From Streptomyces griseomycini (GTDB lineage: Bacteria; Actinomycetota; Actinomycetes; Streptomycetales; Streptomycetaceae), in contig NZ_JACHJI010000006.1 of NCBI RefSeq assembly GCF_014203535.1, positions 186,001 through 250,000 on the forward strand: a stretch of DNA of 64,000 bases, written 5' to 3'. The position numbers and the translations under genes are program-made. The notes below the pieces were generated by a model that made no database searches, was not told the DNA's origin, and worked only from the letters and a program-made list of their open reading frames with translations. Below, in pieces: positions 1 through 7,922 of the stretch; position 1 is the stretch's first letter, and each line of letters opens with the position of its first letter.

Positions 1-19
1 GGGGACGAGGGCTGACGAC

Positions 20-54
20 CGGCTGCCCGACCCCGCGGGCGGGTCGGGCAGCCG
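20..54 (+). terminator. Hairpin terminator of a gene left of the window
   Basis: A perfect 14-bp stem (20-33 pairs with 41-54) closes a 7-nt loop. It follows an in-frame TGA at 13-15 that could end a gene entering from the left edge. There is no U-tract, as is usual for Streptomyces terminators. The link to an upstream gene is inferred. Confidence 0.6.
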
Positions 55-294
55 CCGTCCTCGCCGCTCGGGGTGCTCCCGGCGTCCGGGGGCCGACGGC
101 CGGTGCGTGCCCGGCGGCACCCCACGGAGCCGGCACCCCTGATCGGCGGTCACCGCCGGTCAGGAGCCGGTCGCCGCCCCCGTCGGCCGTCCGGGCCGGA
201 GAGGGCGCCGGGCGGACGCGGACGACAAGCCGGGGATATCGGGTCAGACTCTTACAAAGGCGTGTTCTCGCCCCGCACGTGTGAGGGGTCTTCC

Positions 295-1344
295 GTGCTC
301 GATGTGCCGTTCTGGCTGTGGGCGGTGTTCGCCGTCACCGTCGTCGTGTCGCTGGCCGTCGACCTGCTGGCGCACCGGGAGGCGCACGTCATCGGCTTCA
401 AGGAGGCCGCCGCGTGGAGCGGCGTGTGGATCGGTCTCGCCCTCGTCTTCGGCGCGGTCGTCTTCCTGGTTCTGGGCGTGACGCCGGGGGTGGAGTACAC
501 GACCGCGTGGCTGCTGGAGAAGAGCCTGTCGGTCGACAACCTGTTCGTCTTCGCGCTGATCTTCGCCTACTTCAAGGTGCCGCGCGCCTACCAGCACCGC
601 GTGCTGTTCTTCGGCGTCATGGGCGCGCTGGTGTTCCGGGGCCTCTTCCTGGCCGCCGGAGTGGCCGTGGTCAGCCGCTTCACCGCGGTGCTGTTCGCGT
701 TCGCGGCCGTCCTCTTCTACAGCACCTACAAGATCCTGCGGGAGGAGGAGGAGAGCTTCGACCCGGGCAGGAGCATCGCCGTGCGGCTGCTGCGCAGGAT
801 CGTGCCCGTTCGGGACGACTACGCCGGCATGAGGTTCTTCGTCAAGGAGGCCGGGAAACGGGTCGCCACCCCGCTGCTCGCGGTCGTCGCGGCGGTGGAG
901 GCGGCCGATCTGGTCTTCGCCGTGGACAGCGTGCCGGCCGTGCTGGCGGTCAGTGACGACGCCTTCATCGTCTACACCAGCAACGCGTTCGCCATCCTCG
1001 GTCTGCGCGCCCTGTACTTCCTGCTCGCCGGGCTGCTGGACCGGTTCCACTACCTGAGCAAGGGCCTCGCGCTCATCCTGTCCTTCATCGGCGTGAAGCT
1101 GATCCTCCAGGCGTCCCACGAGCTGTTCAGCAGCAGCATCCCGGAGATCCCGTCCCCGGTCAGCCTGGCGGTCATCGTCGTGGTCCTGACCGCGTCCGTC
1201 GTCCTGAGCGTCCGGCGCCCTCCCGCCCACGGGGACACGGCCCCGGCCGCACAGGACCGGAACGGCGACGTCCGGGCCCCGGTCGGCGAGCGGCCCCCGG
1301 TGGAAGGGACGGGAGAGAGGGGCGACCCGCCGCAGGACGGTTGA
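295..1344 (+). CDS. TerC family integral membrane protein
   Basis: This 349-residue polytopic membrane protein of the TerC family is linked to tellurite resistance, and more recently to metal ion (Mn2+) export during protein secretion. Two conserved acidic motifs are visible: EKSLSVDNLFVFALIF near residue 75 and EAADLVFAVDSVPAV near residue 200. Both lie within hydrophobic helices, of which about eight to nine are evident. The GTG at 295 was chosen because GAGGGG precedes it by seven bases and the hydrophobic N-terminus starts directly after it. Reading could begin further upstream, but that segment is Arg/Gly/Pro-rich and unlike TerC. The last 40 residues form a hydrophilic tail. The gene stands alone. 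A TerD protein is encoded 47 kb away, so no ter operon is present. The family call is secure; the transported substrate is not. Confidence 0.9.
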   Translation: MLDVPFWLWAVFAVTVVVSLAVDLLAHREAHVIGFKEAAAWSGVWIGLALVFGAVVFLVLGVTPGVEYTTAWLLEKSLSVDNLFVFALIFAYFKVPRAYQHRVLFFGVMGALVFRGLFLAAGVAVVSRFTAVLFAFAAVLFYSTYKILREEEESFDPGRSIAVRLLRRIVPVRDDYAGMRFFVKEAGKRVATPLLAVVAAVEAADLVFAVDSVPAVLAVSDDAFIVYTSNAFAILGLRALYFLLAGLLDRFHYLSKGLALILSFIGVKLILQASHELFSSSIPEIPSPVSLAVIVVVLTASVVLSVRRPPAHGDTAPAAQDRNGDVRAPVGERPPVEGTGERGDPPQDG

Positions 1345-2111
1345 GCCGCGCACCCCGCCCGGTGCGGTCTTCGCGCCTGCCGCACCCCGCGCCCTTCACC
1401 GCCGCCGGCCGGGCCGGACGGGACCGGCGGTCCACCGTCCCCGGCGGACCCTCCGGCCGGGAACGGCGAGGCCAGGGCGTCCGCTCCCCGTGGCGCCGGG
1501 CCGCTCCGCCGGGGACCCCACCGGATCGGTCTCCGCCCGCCGGCCCAGGACCGTCTCCCGGGCCGGCCGCGGGGCCGGCCGCAGGGCCGGCCGCGGGGTG
1601 CCGTCCGGGACCGCGAACGCCCCACGGCGTCACCGCGGAGCCGGACCCGCCGGTCCCCGGGGCACGAAGTGCGCGGCCGGCGACCGGCGGCTCTCGGCCG
1701 GCCGCCGATGCGGTCCGGGGCCGCCTAGGCGACCAGGACGCCGTAGCGGTGGGCGTCCACGCTCGTCGTGGTCGGCGGCGGGAAGGCCGGCCGGCACGCG
1801 GTGGAGTCGTCCCGGGCGACGAGGGAGAGGTCGTCGGGCGCCCCGGGGCCCGGCTCCGGCCCGCCCGGGGCCGGGAGGCGAGCGGGGGTGTGCCGTGCCC
1901 GTCGGGCGGTGCCGGGCAGCCGGCCCTCGTGCGGGGCGTCCGTGCCGTGTCCGCTCCTTCCGGATCCGGGCGTGCGCGCCGGGGCGGGTCCGCGCCGGGC
2001 CCCCTGTTGTTCCCCGGCAGGAGCACCTACGGTTGTCGGGCCGGTGATATCGAGCAAGTCGACAGGTGGCCCTTCCGCTCCCCCTTCCGTTCTCCCGGAG
2101 AAAGCCTCCCC
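1345..2111. other. Non-coding gap with GGCCGGCC repeats
   Basis: No convincing gene was found in this 767-base stretch. Around 1560-1600 the unit GGCCGGCCGC(G/A)GG recurs three times in tandem. On the minus strand near 1725-1850 an open frame ends with a plausible protein tail (DDLSLVARDDSTACRP, then TTTSVDAHRYGVLVA and a stop), but no start or domain accompanies it. It may be the last piece of a deleted gene. The promoter of the alpha-galactosidase gene should lie in the final 100 bases. Confidence 0.4.
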
Positions 2112-4295
2112 GTGCCAACTGACTCCCCTCTCCCCCCGCACGGCGTCGTCCTCCTGCGTGCCGCAGGTGCCTCGCTCGTCCTGGACGCCTCCGGCGACAC
2201 CCTTCCGCGGGTCCTGCACTGGGGCGCCGATCTCGGTGACCTGTCCGCCGCCGGCCTGCGGGCACTGCGGCTGTCGTCACGCCCCCAGCCGATCGGGTTC
2301 TCGGTCGACGGGCCGGTCGAGGTGTCCGTGCTGCCCGAGCAGTCCGCGGGCTGGCTCGGCACCCCCGGGCTGGTGGGCAACCGGGACGGCGCGGACTTCT
2401 CGACCGCCTTCCGCGTGGTACGGGCCGAACTCGCGGTGGACGCGGCGCCGCCCGGCGACCGGCCCGGCCGCCTCCTCGTCCACGCCCGGGACCCGGTCGC
2501 CGCCCTGGACCTGGAGCTGGTCATCGAACTGACCGCTGCGGGCCTGGTGCGCCAGCGCGCGACCGTGACCAACCGCGGCGGCACCCCGTTCGCCGTCGAC
2601 GCGGTCAACCTGACCCTCCCGGTGCCGGCCGCGGCCACCGAACTGCTCGACTTCACGGGGCACCATCTGCGTGAACGCAGCCCTCAGCGGACCCCCTTCA
2701 CCCAGGGGCTGCGCCTGCGCGAGAACCGCACCGGCCGCACCGGCTACGACTCGGCGTACCTGCTGGCCGCCGGCACCGAGGGCTTCGGCAACCGCGGCGG
2801 CGAGGTGTGGGCGGTGCACACCGCCTGGTCGGGCAACCACCGCGCCTTCGCCGAGCGCACCTTCCACTCCGTCTCGCTGCTCGGCTCCGGAGAGCTCCTG
2901 CTCTCCGGCGAGGTGCTGCTCGGACCGGACGAGAGCTACTCCGCGCCCTGGCAGTACGGGTCCTACGGCCGCGGTCTCGACGAGGTGTCCGCCCGCTTCC
3001 ACCGCCATCTGCGCGCCCGGCCGCACCATCCGGGCCCACCGCGGCCGGTGGTCGTCAACACCTGGGAGGCGGTCTACTTCGACCACGACCTGGAGCGCCT
3101 CCGGCGGCTCGCGGACGCGGCCGCCGCGGTGGGCGCCGAGCGGTTCGTGCTCGACGACGGCTGGTTCGGCGCGCGCCGCGACGACCGGCGGGGCCTCGGC
3201 GACTGGTACGTCTCCCCCGAGGTCTGGCCGCAGGGCCTCGGCCCCCTGATCGACCACGTCACCGCGCTGGGCATGCAGTTCGGGCTCTGGGTGGAGCCCG
3301 AGATGATCAACGAGGACTCCGAGCTGGCCCGCGCCCACCCGGACTGGATCATGGCGACCGGCGGCCGGCTGCCCGGCGCCGCCCGCCACCAGCAGGTCCT
3401 CGACCTGGCGCGGCCCGAGGCGTACGCGTACATCCTGCAGCGCCTGGACGACCTGCTGACCACGTACCCGATCGCGTACCTGAAGTGGGACCACAACCGG
3501 GACCTGGTGGAGGCCGGCCACCAGCCCGGCGGCCGGGCCGGGGTGCACGACCAGACGGCGGCGGTCTACCGCCTGCTGGACGAGCTGCGCACCCGCCACC
3601 CCGGTGCCGAGATCGAGTCCTGCTCGTCCGGCGGCGGCCGGGTCGACCTGGGCGTCCTGGAGCGGACCGACCGGGTGTGGGTGTCGGACTGCATCGACGC
3701 GCTGGAGCGGCAGCGGATCCAGCGGTGGACCAACGCCCTCGTCCCGCTGGAGCTGATGGGCACGCACGTCGGCTCCCCGGTCTCGCACACCACCGGGCGC
3801 ACGCACACCCTCGACTTCCGTGCCGGGACGGCGCTGTTCGGCCACTTCGGCATCGAGTGGGACCTGACGTCCGCCGAGCCGGCCGACCTGGAGCGGCTGG
3901 CCGAGTGGGTGGCCCTGTACAAGGAGATGCGCCCGCTGCTGCACTCGGGCACCGCGGTGCACGGCGACCATCCCGACCCGGCCTACTCGCTCCACGGCGT
4001 GGTCGCCGAGGACCGGTCCGACGCGCTCTACGCCCTGGTGGCCACCGGCACGTCGGAGCTGTACCCGACCGGCCCCGTCCGCCTGCCCGGCCTGGACCCG
4101 CACACCGTCTACCGGGTGCGTCCGCAGGCCCCCGGCGACGTCCCGGACGGCAACGCCCACCACTGGGGCGCGCACCTGCCGTGGTGGACCCCGCAGGGCG
4201 TCGAACTCCCCGGTTCCGTGCTCGCGGAGGCGGGGGTGCAGGCACCCGTGCTGTACCCGGAGAGGCTGGTCCTGCTGCGGGCCACCCGCCGGTAG
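2112..4295 (+). CDS. GH36 alpha-galactosidase
   Basis: The 727-residue product matches glycoside hydrolase family 36 in length and architecture: an N-terminal beta-sandwich, a central (beta/alpha)8 barrel and a small C-terminal beta domain. The barrel carries YLKWDHNRD with the nucleophile at about Asp460, and VWVSDCIDALERQRIQ with the acid/base at about Asp526. FVLDDGWFGARRDD and GLWVEPEMINEDS are further family signatures. It would cleave alpha-1,6-galactosides such as melibiose or raffinose, retaining configuration. No signal peptide is seen, so it is probably cytoplasmic and would need a sugar importer, which is not in the window. The GTG start follows GGAGAAAG. Upstream reading frame is Pro/Arg-rich and unlikely to be translated. 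Confidence 0.92.
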   Translation: MPTDSPLPPHGVVLLRAAGASLVLDASGDTLPRVLHWGADLGDLSAAGLRALRLSSRPQPIGFSVDGPVEVSVLPEQSAGWLGTPGLVGNRDGADFSTAFRVVRAELAVDAAPPGDRPGRLLVHARDPVAALDLELVIELTAAGLVRQRATVTNRGGTPFAVDAVNLTLPVPAAATELLDFTGHHLRERSPQRTPFTQGLRLRENRTGRTGYDSAYLLAAGTEGFGNRGGEVWAVHTAWSGNHRAFAERTFHSVSLLGSGELLLSGEVLLGPDESYSAPWQYGSYGRGLDEVSARFHRHLRARPHHPGPPRPVVVNTWEAVYFDHDLERLRRLADAAAAVGAERFVLDDGWFGARRDDRRGLGDWYVSPEVWPQGLGPLIDHVTALGMQFGLWVEPEMINEDSELARAHPDWIMATGGRLPGAARHQQVLDLARPEAYAYILQRLDDLLTTYPIAYLKWDHNRDLVEAGHQPGGRAGVHDQTAAVYRLLDELRTRHPGAEIESCSSGGGRVDLGVLERTDRVWVSDCIDALERQRIQRWTNALVPLELMGTHVGSPVSHTTGRTHTLDFRAGTALFGHFGIEWDLTSAEPADLERLAEWVALYKEMRPLLHSGTAVHGDHPDPAYSLHGVVAEDRSDALYALVATGTSELYPTGPVRLPGLDPHTVYRVRPQAPGDVPDGNAHHWGAHLPWWTPQGVELPGSVLAEAGVQAPVLYPERLVLLRATRR

Positions 4296-4394
4296 TCCCC
4301 GCCCCGACGTCCCGGGCCCGCCGTCCGGGGAAGGCCGCGCCGGGCCCCGGCCGGGACGGCCACCCGACGTGCCGGTCCCGCCGCTCGTGCGACG

Positions 4395-4970
4395 TCGAGC
4401 CTGTGGTCCCGGGCGCGGATCATCTCGTCCGCGGCCTGCCCGTCCCCGGTGAAGCCCGTCGTCAGCTGCGGAATCCCGTGGGGAAACCGTCGCGGTCGTA
4501 CCGCCACGTGTGGAGCGCCTTCCCGTAGGTCCTCACGCGGTCCTCGAAGCAGGCGTGCCCGGCCGTGTCGGGAACGCCCGGGGCGGTGAGGCTGCCGGAC
4601 TCGGCCTCGTAGCGGTGGCTGTGCCACAGCCGCTTCCCGTCGTCGGGCAGGCCGCGGAAACGCTCCTCGCCGATGAGGTGCCCGACGCCGGTCAGGCGGG
4701 CGTCGGGCGCGTTGCGGTCGAAGGTCACGCATCGGTGCGGATCGTGCCGGAGGTGGATGCAGAAGTGCGTCGCCTCCACCCGCCGGCCCATGTCGTCGGC
4801 GTACGTGGGGAAGCCGTTGGGGTAGGTGCTCATCGCGTCGAGCGGGTACCTCGGCCGCAGGGCACCGGCCGCCGGGTCGAGCGCGCGGTGCTCGAGGGGA
4901 TGGCCCTTGCCGGTCCTGGCCGGTCCCGGGGGAGGCCGTGCGAGTGGTACGTGCCGGGTGTGAGTGCCAT
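4395..4970 (-). pseudogene. Frameshifted DUF1264 (OBAP-like) gene
   Basis: A minus-strand frame beginning at 4833 encodes MSTYPNGFPTYADDM and then HSHRYEAESGSLTAPGVP, which is the core of the DUF1264 / oil-body-associated-protein-like family. It stops abruptly at 4462 after YDRDGFPTGFRS. A shift of one base at about 4478-4484 (GACGGTTTCC, apparently missing a G) restores the expected tail GIPQLTTGFTGDGQ and then RARDHRLDV. The 5' end also looks broken. Residues expected before MSTYP are present in frame (HPLEHRALDPAAG...YPLDA) but no ATG, GTG or TTG precedes them before a stop, while a plausible N-terminus (MALTPGTYHSHGLPRDRPG, from 4970) lies in another frame. Two lesions make a pseudogene likely. 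A sequencing error could explain one of them. Confidence 0.75.
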
Positions 4971-5019
4971 GGGCGGCGGGCGCCCCGCGTCCAAAGGCCG
5001 TGACCGCGGGAGGCGGTGC

Positions 5020-5424
5020 TCACCTCCGGCGCCGGCCCGCCCTTCGGGCGGCCACGGCGAGCCCTCCGGCCAGCGCGCCGACCGCGTACCAGAACAGGTC
5101 CGGTGCGTGGAAGGTGGAACCGAGGACCAGGCGGGCGGCGGTGCTGTGCCGGGAGAGCTCCGCGGGCACCCCGCTGAGCTGCAGGAACTCGACCCCCCAA
5201 CTGAAGGCCAGGGCAAGCGCGCCGGCTCTTTGCGCCGTCACCCGGGGCGCCACCAGGACGACGAGGGCGACGATCAGCAGGGTGTACAGGGCGTCCCCGC
5301 CGTACTCGGCCAGGTCTCCCGCCGCCACCGCCCTGAGCCCCAGCCCCGCGCCGGCGATCACCAGCGCGGCCACGGCAGCCGAGAGCCGCACGGCCCGTGT
5401 CCGGGACCCGGGGCCGAGGTCCAC
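5020..5424 (-). CDS. DUF2809 family membrane protein
   Basis: The 134-residue protein is almost all hydrophobic with four likely membrane spans, and matches the small DUF2809 family. LAEYGGDALYTLLIVALVVLV and FSWGVEFLQLSGVPAELSR with FHAPDLFWYAVGALAG are the recognisable family blocks. Function is unknown. The GTG at 5424 lies two bases beyond the stop of the upstream ASCH gene, in the sequence TGACCGTG, so the two genes are almost certainly co-transcribed and translationally coupled. An earlier in-frame start would place 50 Arg-rich residues inside the ASCH gene and is unlikely. Confidence 0.82.
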   Translation of the reverse strand: MDLGPGSRTRAVRLSAAVAALVIAGAGLGLRAVAAGDLAEYGGDALYTLLIVALVVLVAPRVTAQRAGALALAFSWGVEFLQLSGVPAELSRHSTAARLVLGSTFHAPDLFWYAVGALAGGLAVAARRAGRRRR

Positions 5425-5426
5425 GG

Positions 5427-5825
5427 TCAGGAGGCCCGCACGAGGCGGAAGGCGATGCACACGACGGGAGTGTCGTCCTCGACCGGCGTGCCCTCGCCCC
5501 TCCAGAACCTGCGGTGGCCCGCGCGCCACTCCTCGAGGGAGGCGTCGCCCTCGCCCTCGGCGAGGGCGTGTTCCCACGGGACCCCGATGAAGGACGTCTG
5601 CTCCACCCCCGTGATCTCTATGGTGGCGATCGCGTGACCGTCGTCGTCCAGGAGGGCCATCCGCTCACCGACGAACTCGAGGCCCTCGGTCTCCTCCACG
5701 TACTCGGCCAGCAGACCGGTCGTGGCGGTCTTCCGCCCGGCCAGCACCAGGGAGTTCAGCCGCCCCCGCAGCCCGCCCGGGGTGCCGAGCTCCATCGTGC
5801 GCATGCCGTCGACCCGTGGCCACAC
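5427..5825 (-). CDS. ASCH domain protein
   Basis: The 132-residue protein consists of one ASCH domain, a PUA-like beta-barrel thought to bind RNA. Diagnostic features are the early LVLAGRKTATTGLLAEY motif (GRKT with basic and hydroxyl residues in the binding cleft), then FVGERMALLDDDGHAIATIEIT, and the terminal DDTPVVCIAFRLV strand. It may act as an RNA-binding coactivator or RNA hydrolase-like protein, but no specific role is known. It is the first gene of a two-gene unit with the DUF2809 gene. The start at 5825 (MWPRVDGMRTMELG) could instead be the internal ATG eight codons later. Confidence 0.85.
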   Translation of the reverse strand: MWPRVDGMRTMELGTPGGLRGRLNSLVLAGRKTATTGLLAEYVEETEGLEFVGERMALLDDDGHAIATIEITGVEQTSFIGVPWEHALAEGEGDASLEEWRAGHRRFWRGEGTPVEDDTPVVCIAFRLVRAS

Positions 5826-6049
5826 CGTTCATCGCCTCACTCGATCGTCCACGCGACGGGCGTGGGTCCCCTCGGAACGATCATTATGCGCCGTCGGCGG
5901 GCCGCCCGTCCTCCGCCTCCGTGGACCGCGTGACCGGAGCATCCGGCTCCCGGCGGCCAAAGCCGCGCCCTGCCGTTCCCGGCCGGACGCGAGGCGCCGC
6001 GGACGCCTCCTCCGGGGCCAGGTGCCGGGCGCCCCCCGGTGCGGCCGAC

Positions 6050-6080
6050 TTGACCTTGACACGGTGACAAGGTCTTCACT
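6050..6080 (+). promoter_or_regulatory. MerR-type promoter/operator
   Basis: TTGACC (6050-6055) and TTCACT (6075-6080) sit 19 bp apart, the overlong spacer typical of promoters that MerR proteins untwist. A 7-bp inverted repeat, GACCTTG (6052-6058) and CAAGGTC (6068-6074), is centred in that spacer. It lies 21 bases before the ATG of the HEAT gene, whose overlapping partner is a MerR protein, so autoregulation is the obvious inference. Confidence 0.75.
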
Positions 6081-6101
6081 GCTGCCAGGGAGGTGGTCCC
6101 G

Positions 6102-6785
6102 ATGACCATGCCGAGGGAGCACACGGACGTGATGCGGGTTCTTCGAGGGCTGGAGCACGGCAGCCCGGCGGTGCGGCTGCGGACGGCGCTGGCGGCCGGC
6201 GCGGCCCCGGATCCGCGGTTCGTCGACGAGCTCGTCGAACGATGCGCGGTCGAGCCCGACTTCCACGTGCGCGACATGCTCACCTGGGCGCTCACCCGCC
6301 ACCCGTCGTCGCTGACGGTCCCGAAGCTCGTCGAAGCGCTCCGTTCGGAGCGCGCGCAGGCACGGAGCCAGGCCCTGCACACGCTGTCCAAGATCGGGGA
6401 CGGACGTGCGTGGCCGGCGGTCACGCGAGCGCTCCTGACCGACGCCGACGACGAGGTGGCGCGGAGCGCCTGGCGAGCGGCGGTCGTCCTCGTGCCCGAG
6501 GGCGAGGAGCCGTGGCTGGCCGCAGTGCTGGTGACGCAGCTCGGGCGCGGCGGGCGCGAGACGCGGTTGAGTCTCAGCCGGGCGCTGATCGCGCTCGGCG
6601 AGGAGGTGGTCATGCCGGTCCTGGGGACCGCGACGACGGCTTCCGACCCCCGCGTGCGCGGGCACGCGATCGCCACGGAGCGGTTGTCGCGCGACCCGGA
6701 CGCCGGCTCCGGGTTCGCGGTCGAGGAGGCGAAGCGCATCGTCCTCCTCGGGACGACCGGCCGGGAGGCTGACCGACCGTGCTGA
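6102..6785 (+). CDS. HEAT-repeat protein
   Basis: The 227-residue soluble protein is built of alpha-helical HEAT-like repeats, seen as regular 30-residue helical pairs such as VRLRTALAAGAAPDP, ERAQARSQALHTLSKIGDG and DPRVRGHAIATERLSRDP. HEAT proteins are usually binding scaffolds. The ATG at 6102 follows GGGAGG at eight bases. A second ATG two codons on is possible. Its stop overlaps the start of the MerR-HEAT gene by seven bases, so the pair forms an operon behind the MerR-type promoter at 6050-6080. No enzymatic motif is seen. The protein may be the effector or partner of the regulator; that is inference. Confidence 0.8.
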   Translation: MTMPREHTDVMRVLRGLEHGSPAVRLRTALAAGAAPDPRFVDELVERCAVEPDFHVRDMLTWALTRHPSSLTVPKLVEALRSERAQARSQALHTLSKIGDGRAWPAVTRALLTDADDEVARSAWRAAVVLVPEGEEPWLAAVLVTQLGRGGRETRLSLSRALIALGEEVVMPVLGTATTASDPRVRGHAIATERLSRDPDAGSGFAVEEAKRIVLLGTTGREADRPC

Positions 6786-7783
6786 TCGGCGAGGTGGCAC
6801 GACGGTCCGGGGTCAGCGCCCGCATGCTCAGGCACTACGACTCGCTCGGCCTGGTGCGGCCGACGGGCCGTACCGAGGCCGGCTACCGGGAGTACTCCAG
6901 CGAGGACATCCGGCGGATCTTCCACCTGGAGAGCCTGCGGTCGCTGGGGCTGTCGCTGCGCGAGGCCGGGCGCGCGCTGGACGATCCCGGCTTCACGCCC
7001 TCGGAGCTCGTCGACGACCTCGTCCGCCGGACACGGGAGCGCATCGCGCGCGAGACGGAGCTGCTCACGCGGCTCCGTCGGATCGGTGCGGCGGAACCCG
7101 CCGACTGGGGGGACGTCCTGCGGACCGTCGCCCTCCTCCAGGCCCTGGGCTCGGAGAGCGCCGGGAAGCGCCAGCACGCGGCCCTGTCCTCGGCCGCGGA
7201 GGTACCGGTGCCGGTGGAAGCCCTGGCCGAGGCGGCGCTGGGCGAGACGGACCCGAACGTCGCCGGGGCCCTCCGGTGGGCCCTGGCGCGCTCGGGCGAC
7301 GGCGGACTGGACCTGCTGGCGGAGGGCCTCGGCTCACCACTGGCCGAAGTGCGCGAGCGCGCCGTCCGGGCCGTCGTCGAGCTTCCCGGCGACGCGGCGA
7401 CCGCGGTGCTGCGGGACGCCCTCGCGCACCCCGACATCGTGGTGCGCAGGTGTGCGGCTCTGGCGCTCGGAGCACGCGGAGCGGCCGAAGCGGTCCCGAC
7501 GCTCATCGACATGATCGTCGCGGAGACGAACGACGTCGACGCGGCCGACGCGCTGAGCACGCCGGCGGACGACCCCGCGTGGGCGGACCGGATCACCACC
7601 GGGCTCGTCGACCGCCTCGCCGACGCCGCCCTCGCAGCGCCCGCACGTCGGCGGCTGACCCAGGCGCTCGCCGACGTCCCGGGGCCGGCGGCGTCCCGTG
7701 CCCTCGCGGACCTGGCGGACGACGGGGACCGCGTCGTCGCGCTCACCGCGGCCTACGCCCTCGAGCTGCGCGGCGCACGGTGA
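6779..7783 (+). CDS. MerR-HEAT fusion transcriptional regulator
   Basis: Residues 1-70 are a textbook MerR winged helix: MLIGEVARRSGVSARMLRHY, then RTEAGYREYSSEDIRRI. A coiled-coil dimerisation helix follows to about residue 105. In place of a ligand-binding domain, residues 125-334 carry HEAT-type helical repeats (LGETDPNVAGALRWALARSGDG, VRERAVRAVVELPGDAATAVLRDAL, DIVVRRCAALALGARGAAEA). It should bind the dyad at 6052-6074 and remodel its 19-bp spacer promoter, controlling itself and the HEAT gene it overlaps. The GTG at 6779 lies inside the end of that gene. The ligand is unknown. Its own HEAT domain suggests a protein or peptide signal. Confidence 0.88.
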   Translation: MLIGEVARRSGVSARMLRHYDSLGLVRPTGRTEAGYREYSSEDIRRIFHLESLRSLGLSLREAGRALDDPGFTPSELVDDLVRRTRERIARETELLTRLRRIGAAEPADWGDVLRTVALLQALGSESAGKRQHAALSSAAEVPVPVEALAEAALGETDPNVAGALRWALARSGDGGLDLLAEGLGSPLAEVRERAVRAVVELPGDAATAVLRDALAHPDIVVRRCAALALGARGAAEAVPTLIDMIVAETNDVDAADALSTPADDPAWADRITTGLVDRLADAALAAPARRRLTQALADVPGPAASRALADLADDGDRVVALTAAYALELRGAR

Positions 7784-7922
7784 CGGACCCTGCCGGGGCG
7801 GCCGGACCGGTGCGGGCCCCGCGGCGGATCGGGCCGCACCCCACGACCGGCCCGCCCCGCCGGGGAACAGCCGCCGCGGGCCGCACCGGGCCGCCCTCGG
7901 GAAGGGACCGACGGGAACCGCT

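Noticed and set aside
73..294. N-terminal extension of the TerC protein
   Set aside because: The 74 extra residues are Arg/Gly/Pro-rich and unlike TerC, while GTG 295 has a good ribosome site.
295..1344. TerC with TerD as one tellurium-resistance system
   Set aside because: The two genes lie 47 kb apart in separate single-gene units, so no shared operon can be claimed.
1560..1600. GGCCGGCC repeats as a possible CRISPR or iteron array
   Set aside because: Only three short GC-only units with no spacers, which is common in Streptomyces intergenic DNA.
1341..2111. 257-codon N-terminal extension of the GH36 enzyme
   Set aside because: The sequence is not protein-like, and the GTG at 2112 has GGAGAAAG and gives the standard family length.
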